From Argopecten irradians (Eukaryota > Mollusca > Bivalvia > Pectinida > Pectinidae): DNA of 64,000 nt. Each line of letters begins with the position of its first letter. Within the stretch, counting starts at the first letter, position 1. The stretch spans positions 36,399,540-36,463,539 of the forward strand of contig NC_091134.1 of the NCBI RefSeq assembly GCF_041381155.1. The letters run 5' to 3'. Under the pieces are notes generated by a model. The model was not told where the DNA came from. It worked only from the letters and a program-made list of their open reading frames with translations, and made no database searches. Below, piece by piece: positions 51,001-61,900 of the stretch. The translations under genes were made by a program, and so were the position numbers.

Positions 51001-54000
51001 GGTGTGTATTGTACCGCCTCGGCTACCCGTACAGGTGTGATAACGTCGGCTTGATTAAAGGTAAATCAGGTTTATGTAACCAGGTAGCTGCCAATGTGTA
51101 ATCAATTTCCCTTTTCTACCAATGAAATATTTAGTTGTTCCATCGATTGATCGTCTGTATAAACAATAGCTGAGGTTTTGGTGTGTATACTATCGATACC
51201 CTTAGCAACACCAGGGGACACCTCTCCGGGAGATAGAGTGGAGGTCCACATATATCATACGACTTCAACATCAAAGTAAACGAATCACATATACACGTGA
51301 AGACAAAAAGAAGAAATAAAAAATTGGTTGACAAGAATTTTCACTGACAGCTGGGTTGTTTTCCATTTAAATTAAAGTCTATTTGATTACTTATATTCTG
51401 CTATAGGGTATATTATTTCATTGAAATCTTCCATAAACTGTGTTATAGCACAAAATGAAATATGTCAGTTTGCTACTATGGGTATGTCGATTGACATTTG
51501 ATGGGGTTATTATGATGTTATGCTGACCAGATGTATTCAAATATTAACCGAAAATGATTAATATTTAAGCCTGCATATGATTGATATCCAATATTACACC
51601 AAATAAAACGAATCAGAGTTTAAGTATATTACGAATAATATTAATTTGTATGAACATGGGCAACATTTGGTAAAATACAATAATATGCTTAATATACTGC
51701 GCTAAAATACTTGTTAAAGTTTGTTTGATTAATTTAATACCCTATTGACAGTCAGGGTAATGTAAGGACGGCCTCCCATGTATACAGAATGTTGCGTGTA
51801 AGAAGTGCATGGTGCGTGTTCATGGAAACTGCGGTATATTCGTGTTGTGTCTTCTTGTATATACTGGAACTCTTCCTTTATCACTGAAGCATGTCATCGA
51901 AGACACCAGACAGAACACTTCACCCGGTCACATTATACTGACAACGGATTAACCAGTCGTCCCACTCCTTTTGTACTGGGCACTGAGTAGGAGCAGAAGC
52001 TACCACTTGTATAGACTTAGATGTTGGAACATTTAAAAGTGTAAAACATAACACCACTGGGTAAATGTACCTCATGATATTGCTTCCATGTAATCTTATT
52101 AATTAAGAGAAATGCAGAAAGTCATTTACGGATTAAGCTAAAAGCAAACACCAAAACTGAATATGTAACTTCAACAATTATCCATCTTATTATACATTGA
52201 GTCGTGTTTACGATATTTACAGCTTATTGCCTTGTTGTGTGTTTGAAACAATTTTGAAGCATCATAAATATGAACTATAATTATGTAGGTGTAAACAATT
52301 CTTAAATAGTATTTATTTCGATATTCAATTACGTTAGCATATTTTGCTGCTAAAATGTTATTTAAACAGCATATCTAGACGAGAAAGAATAATCTGGTAT
52401 GCAAGTAATGTACGTGTAATTCACGGGTTGGGAGGAATAGTCAATGGTCTCACTGGAAAGGTAAATTTACCTTTTTGCGACTTTTAGCTATATATACATG
52501 TATATATCCTCATTTTTCTCATTATCTAATTTTTTGATATAAAGTTACAGTACCAAAGACAACATTGCTTTATAAAGAAGACCGATCGAAGCAAGAAAAT
52601 ACCGACATTTTATGTTGAAATGCAAAAAAACCTTTTAGGTTGTATTATGACTCTATCTCAATTTACTCTAAAATGAATTGTCGCTCGCCAATTTTTAACT
52701 CACGTGTTAAATTGAAACCACTATAAATTAAACATATTTATGTATGTAACATTATCACAGAATAGTCCAAAACTGCAACTGTTGTTTATGGTCATTTTTA
52801 TCCACAAAGAAATAAAATTCTTCATATGCAATATATGGGTAAAATAATACCTTTGCAGGCATGATTTTCGTATCTCAATTTTTGATACAGCCATAATTGT
52901 TCTTTACATTTGATAGGAGCATCTATAGGAAAGCGAAATCATCATAAACATTCAGGTATTTATAATTCTGAATTTAAGGGCTTCGTATATTAAGCATGAC
53001 CTTGGCTGTTAATAGGACGTTAAAACAAACAAACAAACAAACAAAGTATGTTTACCAATTAATTACACATGTGCATTAACATAATTCTTCAACCACATGA
53101 ATTATTTATACCTTTCAATGACCACGTGACCGGTGGACAGTATTCTCCTTGTTCCTTGTGGCTAAATGCTGCCACTTTAATTTCGTATACTGAACTAGCT
53201 CTGGAAGGGGAGACAACTATGTTACTGGTGGTGCCACCTAGCGCTCCTCTGGTGCTGAAGTTGATGTCAAGTTCACATCTCCTGTAGGCCACCGTATAGC
53301 CAATGACAGGTGGAGAAGTTCGATGTTTGGGAACCTTAGAATAAAACAAAATTGTTGGAGTTGTAGATATGCGATGTAATATATAATATTTAAAGCTAGA
53401 GGAACATTTACCGTCCTATTTATAGCCAAGGTCATTTAATGACATGCAAGGTGCACTTATCGAAAGTAAATATCAAAACGAATAAACAACTTCAGATTAT
53501 GCAATCTATCCCATTGATTGTTTTCTTTATCAAGGTAACTTTATTTTAGACTGAATATATAGCAGTGTTGACTTACCGTCCACTCTATATAAATCCCTTT
53601 GCCGTCCTCTACTGGACAGACTTTAACAATCTTCGGCTGAAACATTTTCTTGTGTCTGAAATAAACATCAGTGATGATTATGCTTTGCACTTTATGCTTA
53701 CATCGAACTAACAAGATGGGAAGGTTTCCATAATCTTTTCGCTGTGATTGGTTGATTCATAATGGCGATTGTCCTTTTTACTTAACGTCGATATTAACCT
53801 GTTAGAATTTATTAAGTAACCTTTTTGATGATGGTTTGTCATTAATAACTCAAGATTGAGCATTTAAGAAGGCAGAAAAATATCAAAATGTAGCATTTAT
53901 TGTGATCCACTAGGATCGAAAGCACAATATAAACCTAATAATTAAGTGTAGAATCCCGATAAAGAAAGTACAAGGAACATATGACCAGGTTGTCAAACAA

Positions 54001-57000
54001 CGTAGCCTTTTCTGCTTCGTTGACGATTCCCACCAGGAATTAACCAAAAATTGATATGGTCCACTCAAACATTTGCGTCATTTTAAGCAATTTTGTTGGT
54101 AACGTGTGGTGCTATAGTGTTATTGCTAGCCTTTGATCATCAATTGTCATACACACTTAATTAAGAATTAGGAAACGAAATGCAGCTATCCTAGTTATCC
54201 TTCGTAAAGGGTCGTTTTGAAAAGCCTTAAGTTTATAGTCATATCATCGCGAATTGACATTAACTTTTTCTAGCAAGAGAATCAGCCTATCACCGCATGA
54301 ATATCTCGTATCTTTAAACTACACCGACGATTCACATTATCAAACGTCTTTGAGTGTTTTAATTAGTTTGACATAATGCAGTCGTTTGATCAATGAACTT
54401 TAAATTAACATGTCAGTGCGGTGTTGGCCTCGGTAGTACCCTTACAATCAAACTGAGCCCTAAACTAGTGTGTTAACTAGGAGATAATGATCAGAGGACT
54501 GCACCAAAGTAAACGATTATTAGATCGAGGAGTGGATAGGCTTAATAATAGTATATAGTTATCCCTGAGTGTTGGCAGACCCGTCAATCATCGGAATATC
54601 CTACATTGTTTGTCTACTTCGATATGGGTAGACGTCATAGTATCAAATCAGCCATCTGCTAGTAAATCTGTATTTGTAATGTTTATGAATGTTAACTCTT
54701 GTATTAAATCAAAACAATATTAATCCTTTAGTCGTTCACGTTTTCTGTCTTATACAACAGTTTAAGAGCATGATAAACGATTCTCGTTTCATGTTGCCAA
54801 GAAAGTCTCGATTTATAGTGTTTTCTAACTCTTCGTCATGCCTTTGAAATGGCAATTTTCGATATTTTCACTAAAATTTTAGGCCAAACAACTGCTGTAA
54901 ATAATATGAATTCAAGCTCAGCCTAGGTTAAAAATAAATACCGTGTATTGCCGCCGAAACAACCTTGAAATAAACAATCGGCAGAAATCTTGTTTGCGTT
55001 GCTGTATTTTCATATTTTCTTCAATTAATTCATTTACTAAGTTAATTTATATTATTCATTATGTTTACGATATTGAAATGATTAATTTAGTTTTAATCTT
55101 GCTTCAATAGACAATTTGACGTCATTTATTTCATTTTTATCGACCGACATTGCGTTATCAAATTTAACTTGCTACATAATATGACATTGATTTATAAGCA
55201 ACTAGACAACACTATCAATGCCAAAACTGATGAAATAGACATACGGAAATAATATCTATCGATCACATGTTAGTTACAATAAACAAGTCTTTTGTCTTAG
55301 AACTGTGACCTCACCACTGGGATCGGCTCTTTAAAACCATAGAGGAAGTCGGTCACATTAAAAATAGTTAAGGCATTCGATCCCATCTATTTATATGAGA
55401 TTAATTAATACACCGGACCAACGTTAGTTGTCAGATAGACTTCAGGGTTCAAATTTCATCTCGTCACTCCCTATTGTCCGTGGCTGCTTATATAAATGTA
55501 TATAACTAGTCAAGGTACTTTAGAATATGTTAATACATTATGCCCCCTCTGCTGTTCACTAGAATTATTAAAACTAATGAGGTATGAAAATGCACTTTGG
55601 CGTGGAGTGGCTTTATATGCTTTTGAAAAGACAACATTTAGATCCAATGATTTTGAGTTGTTGTTGCTAACGATGTTGGCATTGAGAATAAAAACAAGTA
55701 ACTTGTTTATCCTAAAAATGCCTTTACACTTACTATACTTTTTAATAATTTAATTTTGCTTGTTACGAGCATTTTCAATGGCTTAAAATTTTACTTTATC
55801 AGCCCATAAAGGAAAAAATGGCGTCGCCGTTTATAACGTTGCTTCTGATTGGCTGAGATGACGGCGTAATGATTTCATAGACAAACGAGTCCCAAAATGA
55901 ATTTTGAATATTGAAGAGATTATCTTTAGTAAATTGAATTCGCTGTTTATTTAGAGTACACTCAGATTTTTGTGTTATATCTCCATAACATAAAAATTTA
56001 TTCAAGTTAATCCTTAAATAAGCACTTACCACTCACAACGCATTAAGTAATGTAATTGTAGTTTTACTGCGAAAGTGATATAAAATAACGCTAAAACACG
56101 TTGAAAAATAACCGACCAACATTAATTTGTTATACTATAATTTTTCAAAATAGCAACTCCTTTCAATTTCTATTTACTATTTGTCATCCCAGTATGATGT
56201 TGTTGTGACGAAAATGATTTTTAATACCCGGACTAACTGAAAAATGGGTGTGACTGAGGATGGTTACACTTTGATCACTTCGTGATCACAATAAAGAATT
56301 CTAAAAGCGATCATAGCGTCCACAATTGAACGACATTGAACAGTAAAATGAAAGTTAGATATGTATTTTTTCTCTTCTTTCAACTCCCATAGAAGAATTG
56401 ATAACATGATAACACTTCACATGTCAGAACTAAAGATGGCTGTGTATTTGTCATGTTACTTTTCTATCAGTCTTAAGACTAACATTATCAATTTAGTACA
56501 TACTGGTCATATTTTTCTTGCTCAGTCCAAAGTATTATGTAGAACAGAAACACCTGTCCATAAAAATTTGTTAGAGGTACAGTGACAACAATGGCAATAA
56601 TCAAAGGTGTTCCTTAAAATGTAATTTGCAGAACAAGGGACGAAAGGAAGAGAACAGATGAAATTTGACAAAGATCTCTCCAACACTGTCTAAATGTGAT
56701 TATGAGACCTTTTACGGCGTTTCCGACAGAAACAAGCAAACGTAAAACAACAACTTAACAAAACAGCTTTAAACGACGATATACAGTTTGGGCGACAATA
56801 CATATGATAAGTCATATTGGCAGATAGAGTTGTTGTAAAATCTTTGCCAATGACAAAACATTTAAAACAGGTTGGCTACAATTTATGAATGGACAATGGA
56901 ATGTGTATATAAACATCTAATATACATCGGAGATATACTGTAGATGTTACCACAAAATCTAGTAATAATACATAAACCATACACTTCGGTCAAAATAAAA

Positions 57001-57108
57001 ATAATATGATTACATCTAATAATGAAATTAACCTTCGGTAACAGTATTCCACACTCAAAAGGATAAATTGTCGTGGTTTGTATCCCAAACTTACCCCATG
57101 GTTTCCAT
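45035..57108 (-). CDS. Protein with three fibronectin type III domains, alternative first exons
   Basis: Exons in transcript order: 57108-57095 (METMG), 53655-53577, 53334-53112, 48860-48831, 48326-48253, 47872-47650, 47232-47194, 46770-46697, 45553-45328, 45102-45035. All phases match; 349 residues, stop TGA. It holds three FN3 domains of about 95 residues with landmark Trp and Tyr positions: KGIYIEWT / VIGYTVAYRRCEL / VYEIKVAAFS; RGVLIQWE / IEGFLIAYRQCGL / LYELKVAAYI; AGIYVKWT / IAGYVIAFREAKS / EYEVKIAAYN. Each domain is encoded by a short (69-79 nt) plus a long (223-226 nt) exon split right after the WT/WE, and the domains are joined by tiny linker exons (30 and 39 nt). The basic tail ends KQILKKNKIKLPT. 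No signal peptide or membrane segment is seen, so it is probably intracellular. A second start exon (50849-50807) splices in frame to 48860, giving a two-domain isoform of 258 residues. No family name can be given; the first exon is the least certain part. Confidence 0.8.
45860..46405. repeat. Transposon-like element with long imperfect inverted repeats
   Basis: Outer ends (GACTCGAATATGGCCCCAAA, and the inverse of TTAAGGCCAAATACTGGTCC) and inner blocks (CACTATGACGTCATCAA, and the inverse of TTGATGACGTCATAGGTGG) pair over more than 500 bases. No transposase frame is present. It lies in the intron between exons 46770-46697 and 45553-45328 of the FN3 gene. Boundaries are approximate. Confidence 0.5.
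49252..50849 (-). CDS. Nested 109-residue product sharing the FN3 gene's internal first exon
   Basis: Exon 1 at 50849-50807 encodes MAEVLACRGHMKNI plus one base, with a good context before the ATG and a GTGAGT donor. Exon 2 at 49538-49252 follows a TTTTCAG acceptor in matching phase and runs 95 codons to TAA. The product includes KDCYLCAATDEYIAYIRYLD, then GKLDKWWMENLALRKKC and a C-terminal SCRCIVNLNV. It is Cys- and aromatic-rich, without a signal peptide, and I recognise no family. Exon 1 can instead splice to 48860 and enter the FN3 chain in frame, so exon 2 may be an alternative terminal exon of the FN3 gene rather than a separate gene. TTTATT (minus-strand AATAAA) near 49101 could end this transcript. 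Confidence 0.55.
49679..49694. repeat. (TA)n microsatellite
   Basis: A simple TA run in the intron between the two exons of the nested product. Confidence 0.85.
49966..49988. repeat. (TA)n microsatellite
   Basis: A simple AT/TA run of about 23 bases in the same intron. Confidence 0.85.
51745..52012 (+). repeat. Dispersed bivalve-type repeat, unclassified
   Basis: Contains CAGTCAGGGTAATGTAAGGA, GGCCTCCCATGTATAC, then TCGTGTTGTGTCTTCTTGTA, CACCCGGTCACATTATACTG and GGAGCAGAAGCTACCACTTG. I recall this combination as an abundant repeat in bivalve genomes, but cannot give a family name. A shorter decayed relative may lie near 27258-27330. It lies upstream of the internal first exon of the FN3 gene. 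Confidence 0.5.
52975..53046 (+). repeat. SINE 3' end with (AAAC)n tail
   Basis: CATGACCTTGGCTGTTAATA followed by GGACGTTAAAA and CAAACAAACAAACAAACAAA is the characteristic 3' end of molluscan tRNA-headed SINEs. The head is not seen, so this is a 5'-truncated copy. Confidence 0.55.
53411..53444 (-). repeat. SINE 3' fragment, inverted relative to 52975-53046
   Basis: On the minus strand it reads TGACCTTGGCTATAAATAGG, matching the tail copy on the other side of exon 53334-53112. Confidence 0.45.
53656..57094. other. First intron of the FN3 gene
   Basis: A 3.4 kb AT-rich intron with no recognised repeat family, RNA gene or second exon chain on either strand. Confidence 0.5.
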
Positions 57109-58907
57109 GCGAGTACACCTGGTCAAATCACATCACACTCTGAAAAGATCGTACCAAAACGTGCTGTTAGTATCGTATGTAGACAAAGACACACCTGAGT
57201 GGATTTGGACGGAATCACAAAACCAACTGGTGTAACTCTTTACTTATGTTTACAAATTAATTTACATTCAAAATGAATATTTCTTCTTTATAATTAAAAT
57301 ATGTATGTTATCGTCAGAACGTCACACTTGTATTTTTAGTTATATTTATTGGCTATTGTAGTGATATTTGGATTATAAAGATGACCATACCTTGTTACCT
57401 GAACACACAGATATACATATACAAATCGATTGCCTTTAAATGCTAATTAGCGTATAACAGTTAGGAACACTCGGTGTATATGTATACATACCTATGTCCA
57501 CTCACAACCATACAGACCCCCTACTCATGATAGTATCGCTCGGATATTTTTACACCTATCAAATCATTTCAATTGAACTTTTTTGTCACCAAACAAAACG
57601 TTAATGGATATATCTGTTATATCAGTTGATTATTGGCGGGGGTAGACAAGTACAAACTAGCACACAGATCTAATTATATTTAATAGATGTCTTGTCTCGT
57701 GGTATCTAATTTCGCTGATCAATGGTAGCCCAGTTTTCTATGTGATATTATGTGACGGACACAATGTCTACTCAGAAGTTCCAGTCTACCTTATCAAAGA
57801 TACATGGCCTCCATCGACGACACCGTTAATGCTTATCAACATCCACAGCTGTTTCTATTATTCCTGCTTGATTTTTTATGATATTCACCATTCTGAAAGG
57901 TAGCAAAAATAATAAGAAAAAAATAAAGGAGAACAACACGAGGAAAGCAAAACAATCCATAATAAATTAAAACCCACCAAAGTCATGTTGACCTTATTCC
58001 CCAAAGCATATATTTGCTGATAAAAAGATTATGATAGTGCCCGGAAACGATGAGGCTAGATACAACAAAATGACCTTTTATCGATATCAGAATTAAGTGA
58101 CTGCGTGTGGTTCGGTGAGACTGCACTGTAAAATGTTGGTATAGTGTAATTAAAACGGGAACGTGTGGGAATTACCAGAGGATATCACTCAATAAAACAT
58201 GGGGATAACTATTCATAGAATTAAGGGCTATTGTTTACATTGTCGAAAAAAAGTTAAATAGGTAATAGAATATGGTATTCTTTCGTAAGCAGAACAGAGG
58301 TTAATAAATGCTCACACATAAACAAATCTCTAGCGTGTCTTTTCAATTAATTCCGCGAAATAACCTCTGAACATCACATAACATAGCGCAAAGTGTAACA
58401 AAATGAGTAATTGTAAATTAGAACATATAATTTCGTAGGACATTTGCAAGGGTATAAATTTTGTATATTTCTATTTGAGAGTTTAAACAAAATACAAATC
58501 TTAACAAAATAACAAAAACATTAGCAAGAAACAAGACGCATGGTTACATTAAACATTTAAGTTTTAACAGCAAAAGAAAGTAATTTAACATAGTGGGACA
58601 GACAATAACCTGAAACAGAATATTTAAATCTTTGGTACAGGAAACATGGAACTCGATTGAGACATTCTAGATATATAAGCCCTTTAGATTTACCAACACC
58701 TCATTGAAATGCTAGAATCACTGAAGAACTCGTCAGATATTCAAAGACAAAATATGTAGATGAAAAACATATCCAGTTTAGGACTTGATACCATAGCAAG
58801 ATGTCCAACAAATTGCAAGGCACACTTAGATCACTTCATAAATGAATAAATAAAGAAGTAAATAAGTAAATACATATATAATAAATATGTTGGAATAGCT
58901 TACTTAC

Positions 58908-58934
58908 CTTCCTATCTGGTGTATTAACGACCAT
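58908..58934 (-). other. Candidate upstream exon of the FN3 gene with a short upstream ORF
   Basis: ATG followed by eight codons (MVVNTPDRK) ends exactly at a strong GTAAGT donor. Spliced to 53655 it would be out of frame and stop after ten more codons, so it would act as a 5' UTR exon carrying a 19-codon upstream ORF before the MFQPK start. It could also be a chance donor. The exon's 5' limit is unknown. Confidence 0.3.
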
Positions 58935-61900
58935 TGTCAGTTCTGAAAGTTGCAACGCCTTTGTCGCCTTTGTATAATTATAGAAATGGGAGTCGTTCTG
59001 TTAATCGCCAAATAATATCAAGGACGTGTAAGTTAATAGTATAAGCCTGATTGCTATTATTAGTCCACAGAATTAATAGTTAGACGATTACACACGACGA
59101 AAAGCCACAAAAAATTACAAAGACTCTCACTAGTAGTTTTACGGATCAACGTTCTCGGTTACTCATTTCGCTATAAATATGTCGATTAAATATTTTCATA
59201 ACTTCTTTTCCTTTAAGTCCCATTAACCCAGAGTGTTTAAAACTAGAAATTGAATATAACTACAGAATCAATACAAGGGTTTCAAAATTGCGGTCATGTT
59301 ATTGTTAAATATCAAGGCTAGATCATTTAAATGGAGGATTATTGAGCGCTACTTTTTAGTAATTGATGTGGTACGATTTGAGGATATCGATACCACTGAT
59401 AAAGAGACAATCGATATGTATGTTAAGGGGTGTTGTATAGTTTCATATCACTTTTATGTACACGCTTTAAATGGAATGGTTCTCAACACAATACCTTTAC
59501 AAATCTAACGGGTAGTTATTTGAATCTGTTGACATTTGTACTTGCAACTGAAAGTTTTCCCAAAAGAATGTGGCTAGACTACACTCTCAACAATACGTCA
59601 CTTTCTGATTGTATTTTGTTTTTTTAATAAATTGGATTTATAGGTCGCTACATTACATTCAAAGTTTTTTTTATCCTTTAGTTAAATCTGTGTGAGAAGA
59701 CATGCAACAGTTTAAATTGTGAAAAATTCGTGACTGTGTTTCTGTTAGTCCGCTAAACCTGTCTATATTATTTGGCCTTTTTAATGGTTTTTCCTAATAT
59801 ATATATTAGACATTTCTTTTTAAAGCCTAATAATATAGGCAGGTTTCTATGTTTCTGCACGGTAGCATTCAGCTGTATTTGATTGTAGTGCTATCTCACG
59901 TATTGTTTAGATTTGGTTCCAACCCGGGTCATTTAAGGACGTGTCAGGTTTGTTGGTGGAGGAAAACCGCGCAGTACCCAGGGAGAAACCACCCCACATG
60001 GGATTCGAACTCCTCAATAGGTGGATGGCTTGTGGATATATGTCGGGATAACCATTCAGCCACCGCGGGACCTGTTCTACTCTGTTCCTTAGCTTAGAAT
60101 CCTGCCAACATTGAACGGGTATGATAATCATTGCAAATTTTGTAGTTGCAACCCCTGTTTGTTTAAAAGTGTAGATATCACAAACGAAATGATGGGTTTC
60201 GTGACAAATAATAATCATAAAGCAACAATTCTAATCCGTGTTTTGAAATATAGGTTTTTGTGTTATAAACAACTTAAGTTCAATCCTATTTCTAAAGTGT
60301 TTAACAACCGCATGAGTTATCTCCCCTCTGAACTCTACGCTGATACATTACATGTATCTTATGTCGGAGTCAATGAGTGTGACAAATGTATGAAACGCAT
60401 GCTGATGTAGTTCTGATGAATAATGAAATCAGAGCAGTCTCCCGATGGCCTTGAGCAGTACTAAGTAACTAGGCGCATTCCGTCATGTTGATGACATTTA
60501 TTAGCAAATGATTGTAAAGTACTGAGGGTAATTAACACGTTTTGCCTACATGAATACCAAAAGTAACGTTAATTATAACAAGATAATAGACCATCAAAAT
60601 CTTAATTGACTGGCTTACCAAAACTTTATGACTATATGATTTAGACTAATCCTAATATCGTCAATAAAAAAGTGTTACATAACAACAAATCATTAAAGGG
60701 AATGATGTATCACGGGATGTATATGGGGTATGTCATTTACGGATTATCCATAACAATAATTACGTTGCATGGAAGGAAGGTTATGAAAATTTTTCTCACC
60801 TTAATGGATGCGAAAGGGTGAGATTATCCGTTATTATGTGTCATAACCTTATCTGAGATTTCAGTCCATAGGAACATATATGTAGTCTTTTGTATGGAAA
60901 ATCATTTGTCTTGACAAAGCTGAGAAAGGTTTAGGCGATATAGGGTATAAGTCTTGTTTTGCAGTCAATGTGAACACTTGTAATTTGATCTTTTCATATC
61001 TTTACATGTAATAGCTTTTGTGTTTCTTAATATAAATTTGGAACTCAATAATACCTCGTTATTTCAGAATAATCAATTTCTTTTTTATTGCACTCTAAAT
61101 CCGACTTTCTTTATTTTATTACATGAGTTTGTTTTAAATCCTTTTAATTAGCAGAACAAAAACCTGCACAATAGAGATATTGACGTTGCGTATTGGTTTT
61201 GAAAATAAACTCTTGATAGATTAACGGAATTATACACTTTTTCGAGTAACTATACATATTAAGTATAAGAATTGATGTCACTGCTTCTTTTTAATTTCTT
61301 CATGTGATTGGAGGTGAAATCATATCTGGATAGTGAAACCCCTGCATCCCGCATCTAAAATATATCGGTTCATTTTATAATCTAGCATCACATTTTTCTG
61401 TCAGATGTCAACGACGAATTCGGATATCAATGTATAGGGTTTCAAGAGATATAATGTTGCTGTAGAAGAAGGGAAAATGAATCTGGGGCACTGTGAGGAA
61501 ATATGTTTCTTTTCAAGAGGAGATCAAACATTTCTAGCATTTTTAACTATGCTTCTGGTCCAATCATTGTTTCACGGCCCACTTTTGAAATGGTATTGAT
61601 TTAAGTCTTGTATACTGTTTATCGTTAATGACTTGATGACGAAGATACTGTTTGCGTAATTACTGTAAAGTATGCTGAAATGCAATAAGCCGCAGCAATT
61701 ACCGTAGACGATGCGTGAGCACATGGAGAAGTCATGTACTTCCGTAAGATAATACGACACATTATTAAGTTTTAAATTACTTTACGATCCTACCAAAGCT
61801 TTCCATTTTCATTTTAATAGTTTCCAAAATTTCACCAGGTGGTTGATAGAAAGTATATTATCAAGTAAGGATAGGCAAGTCTAATTCAGTTATCTATGCA

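Noticed and set aside
60000-60080. A tRNA gene suggested by a B-box-like GTTCGAATCCC on the minus strand
   Set aside because: The sequence does not fold as a cloverleaf of normal spacing and continues into a SINE body shared with 37795-37945; it is a SINE head.
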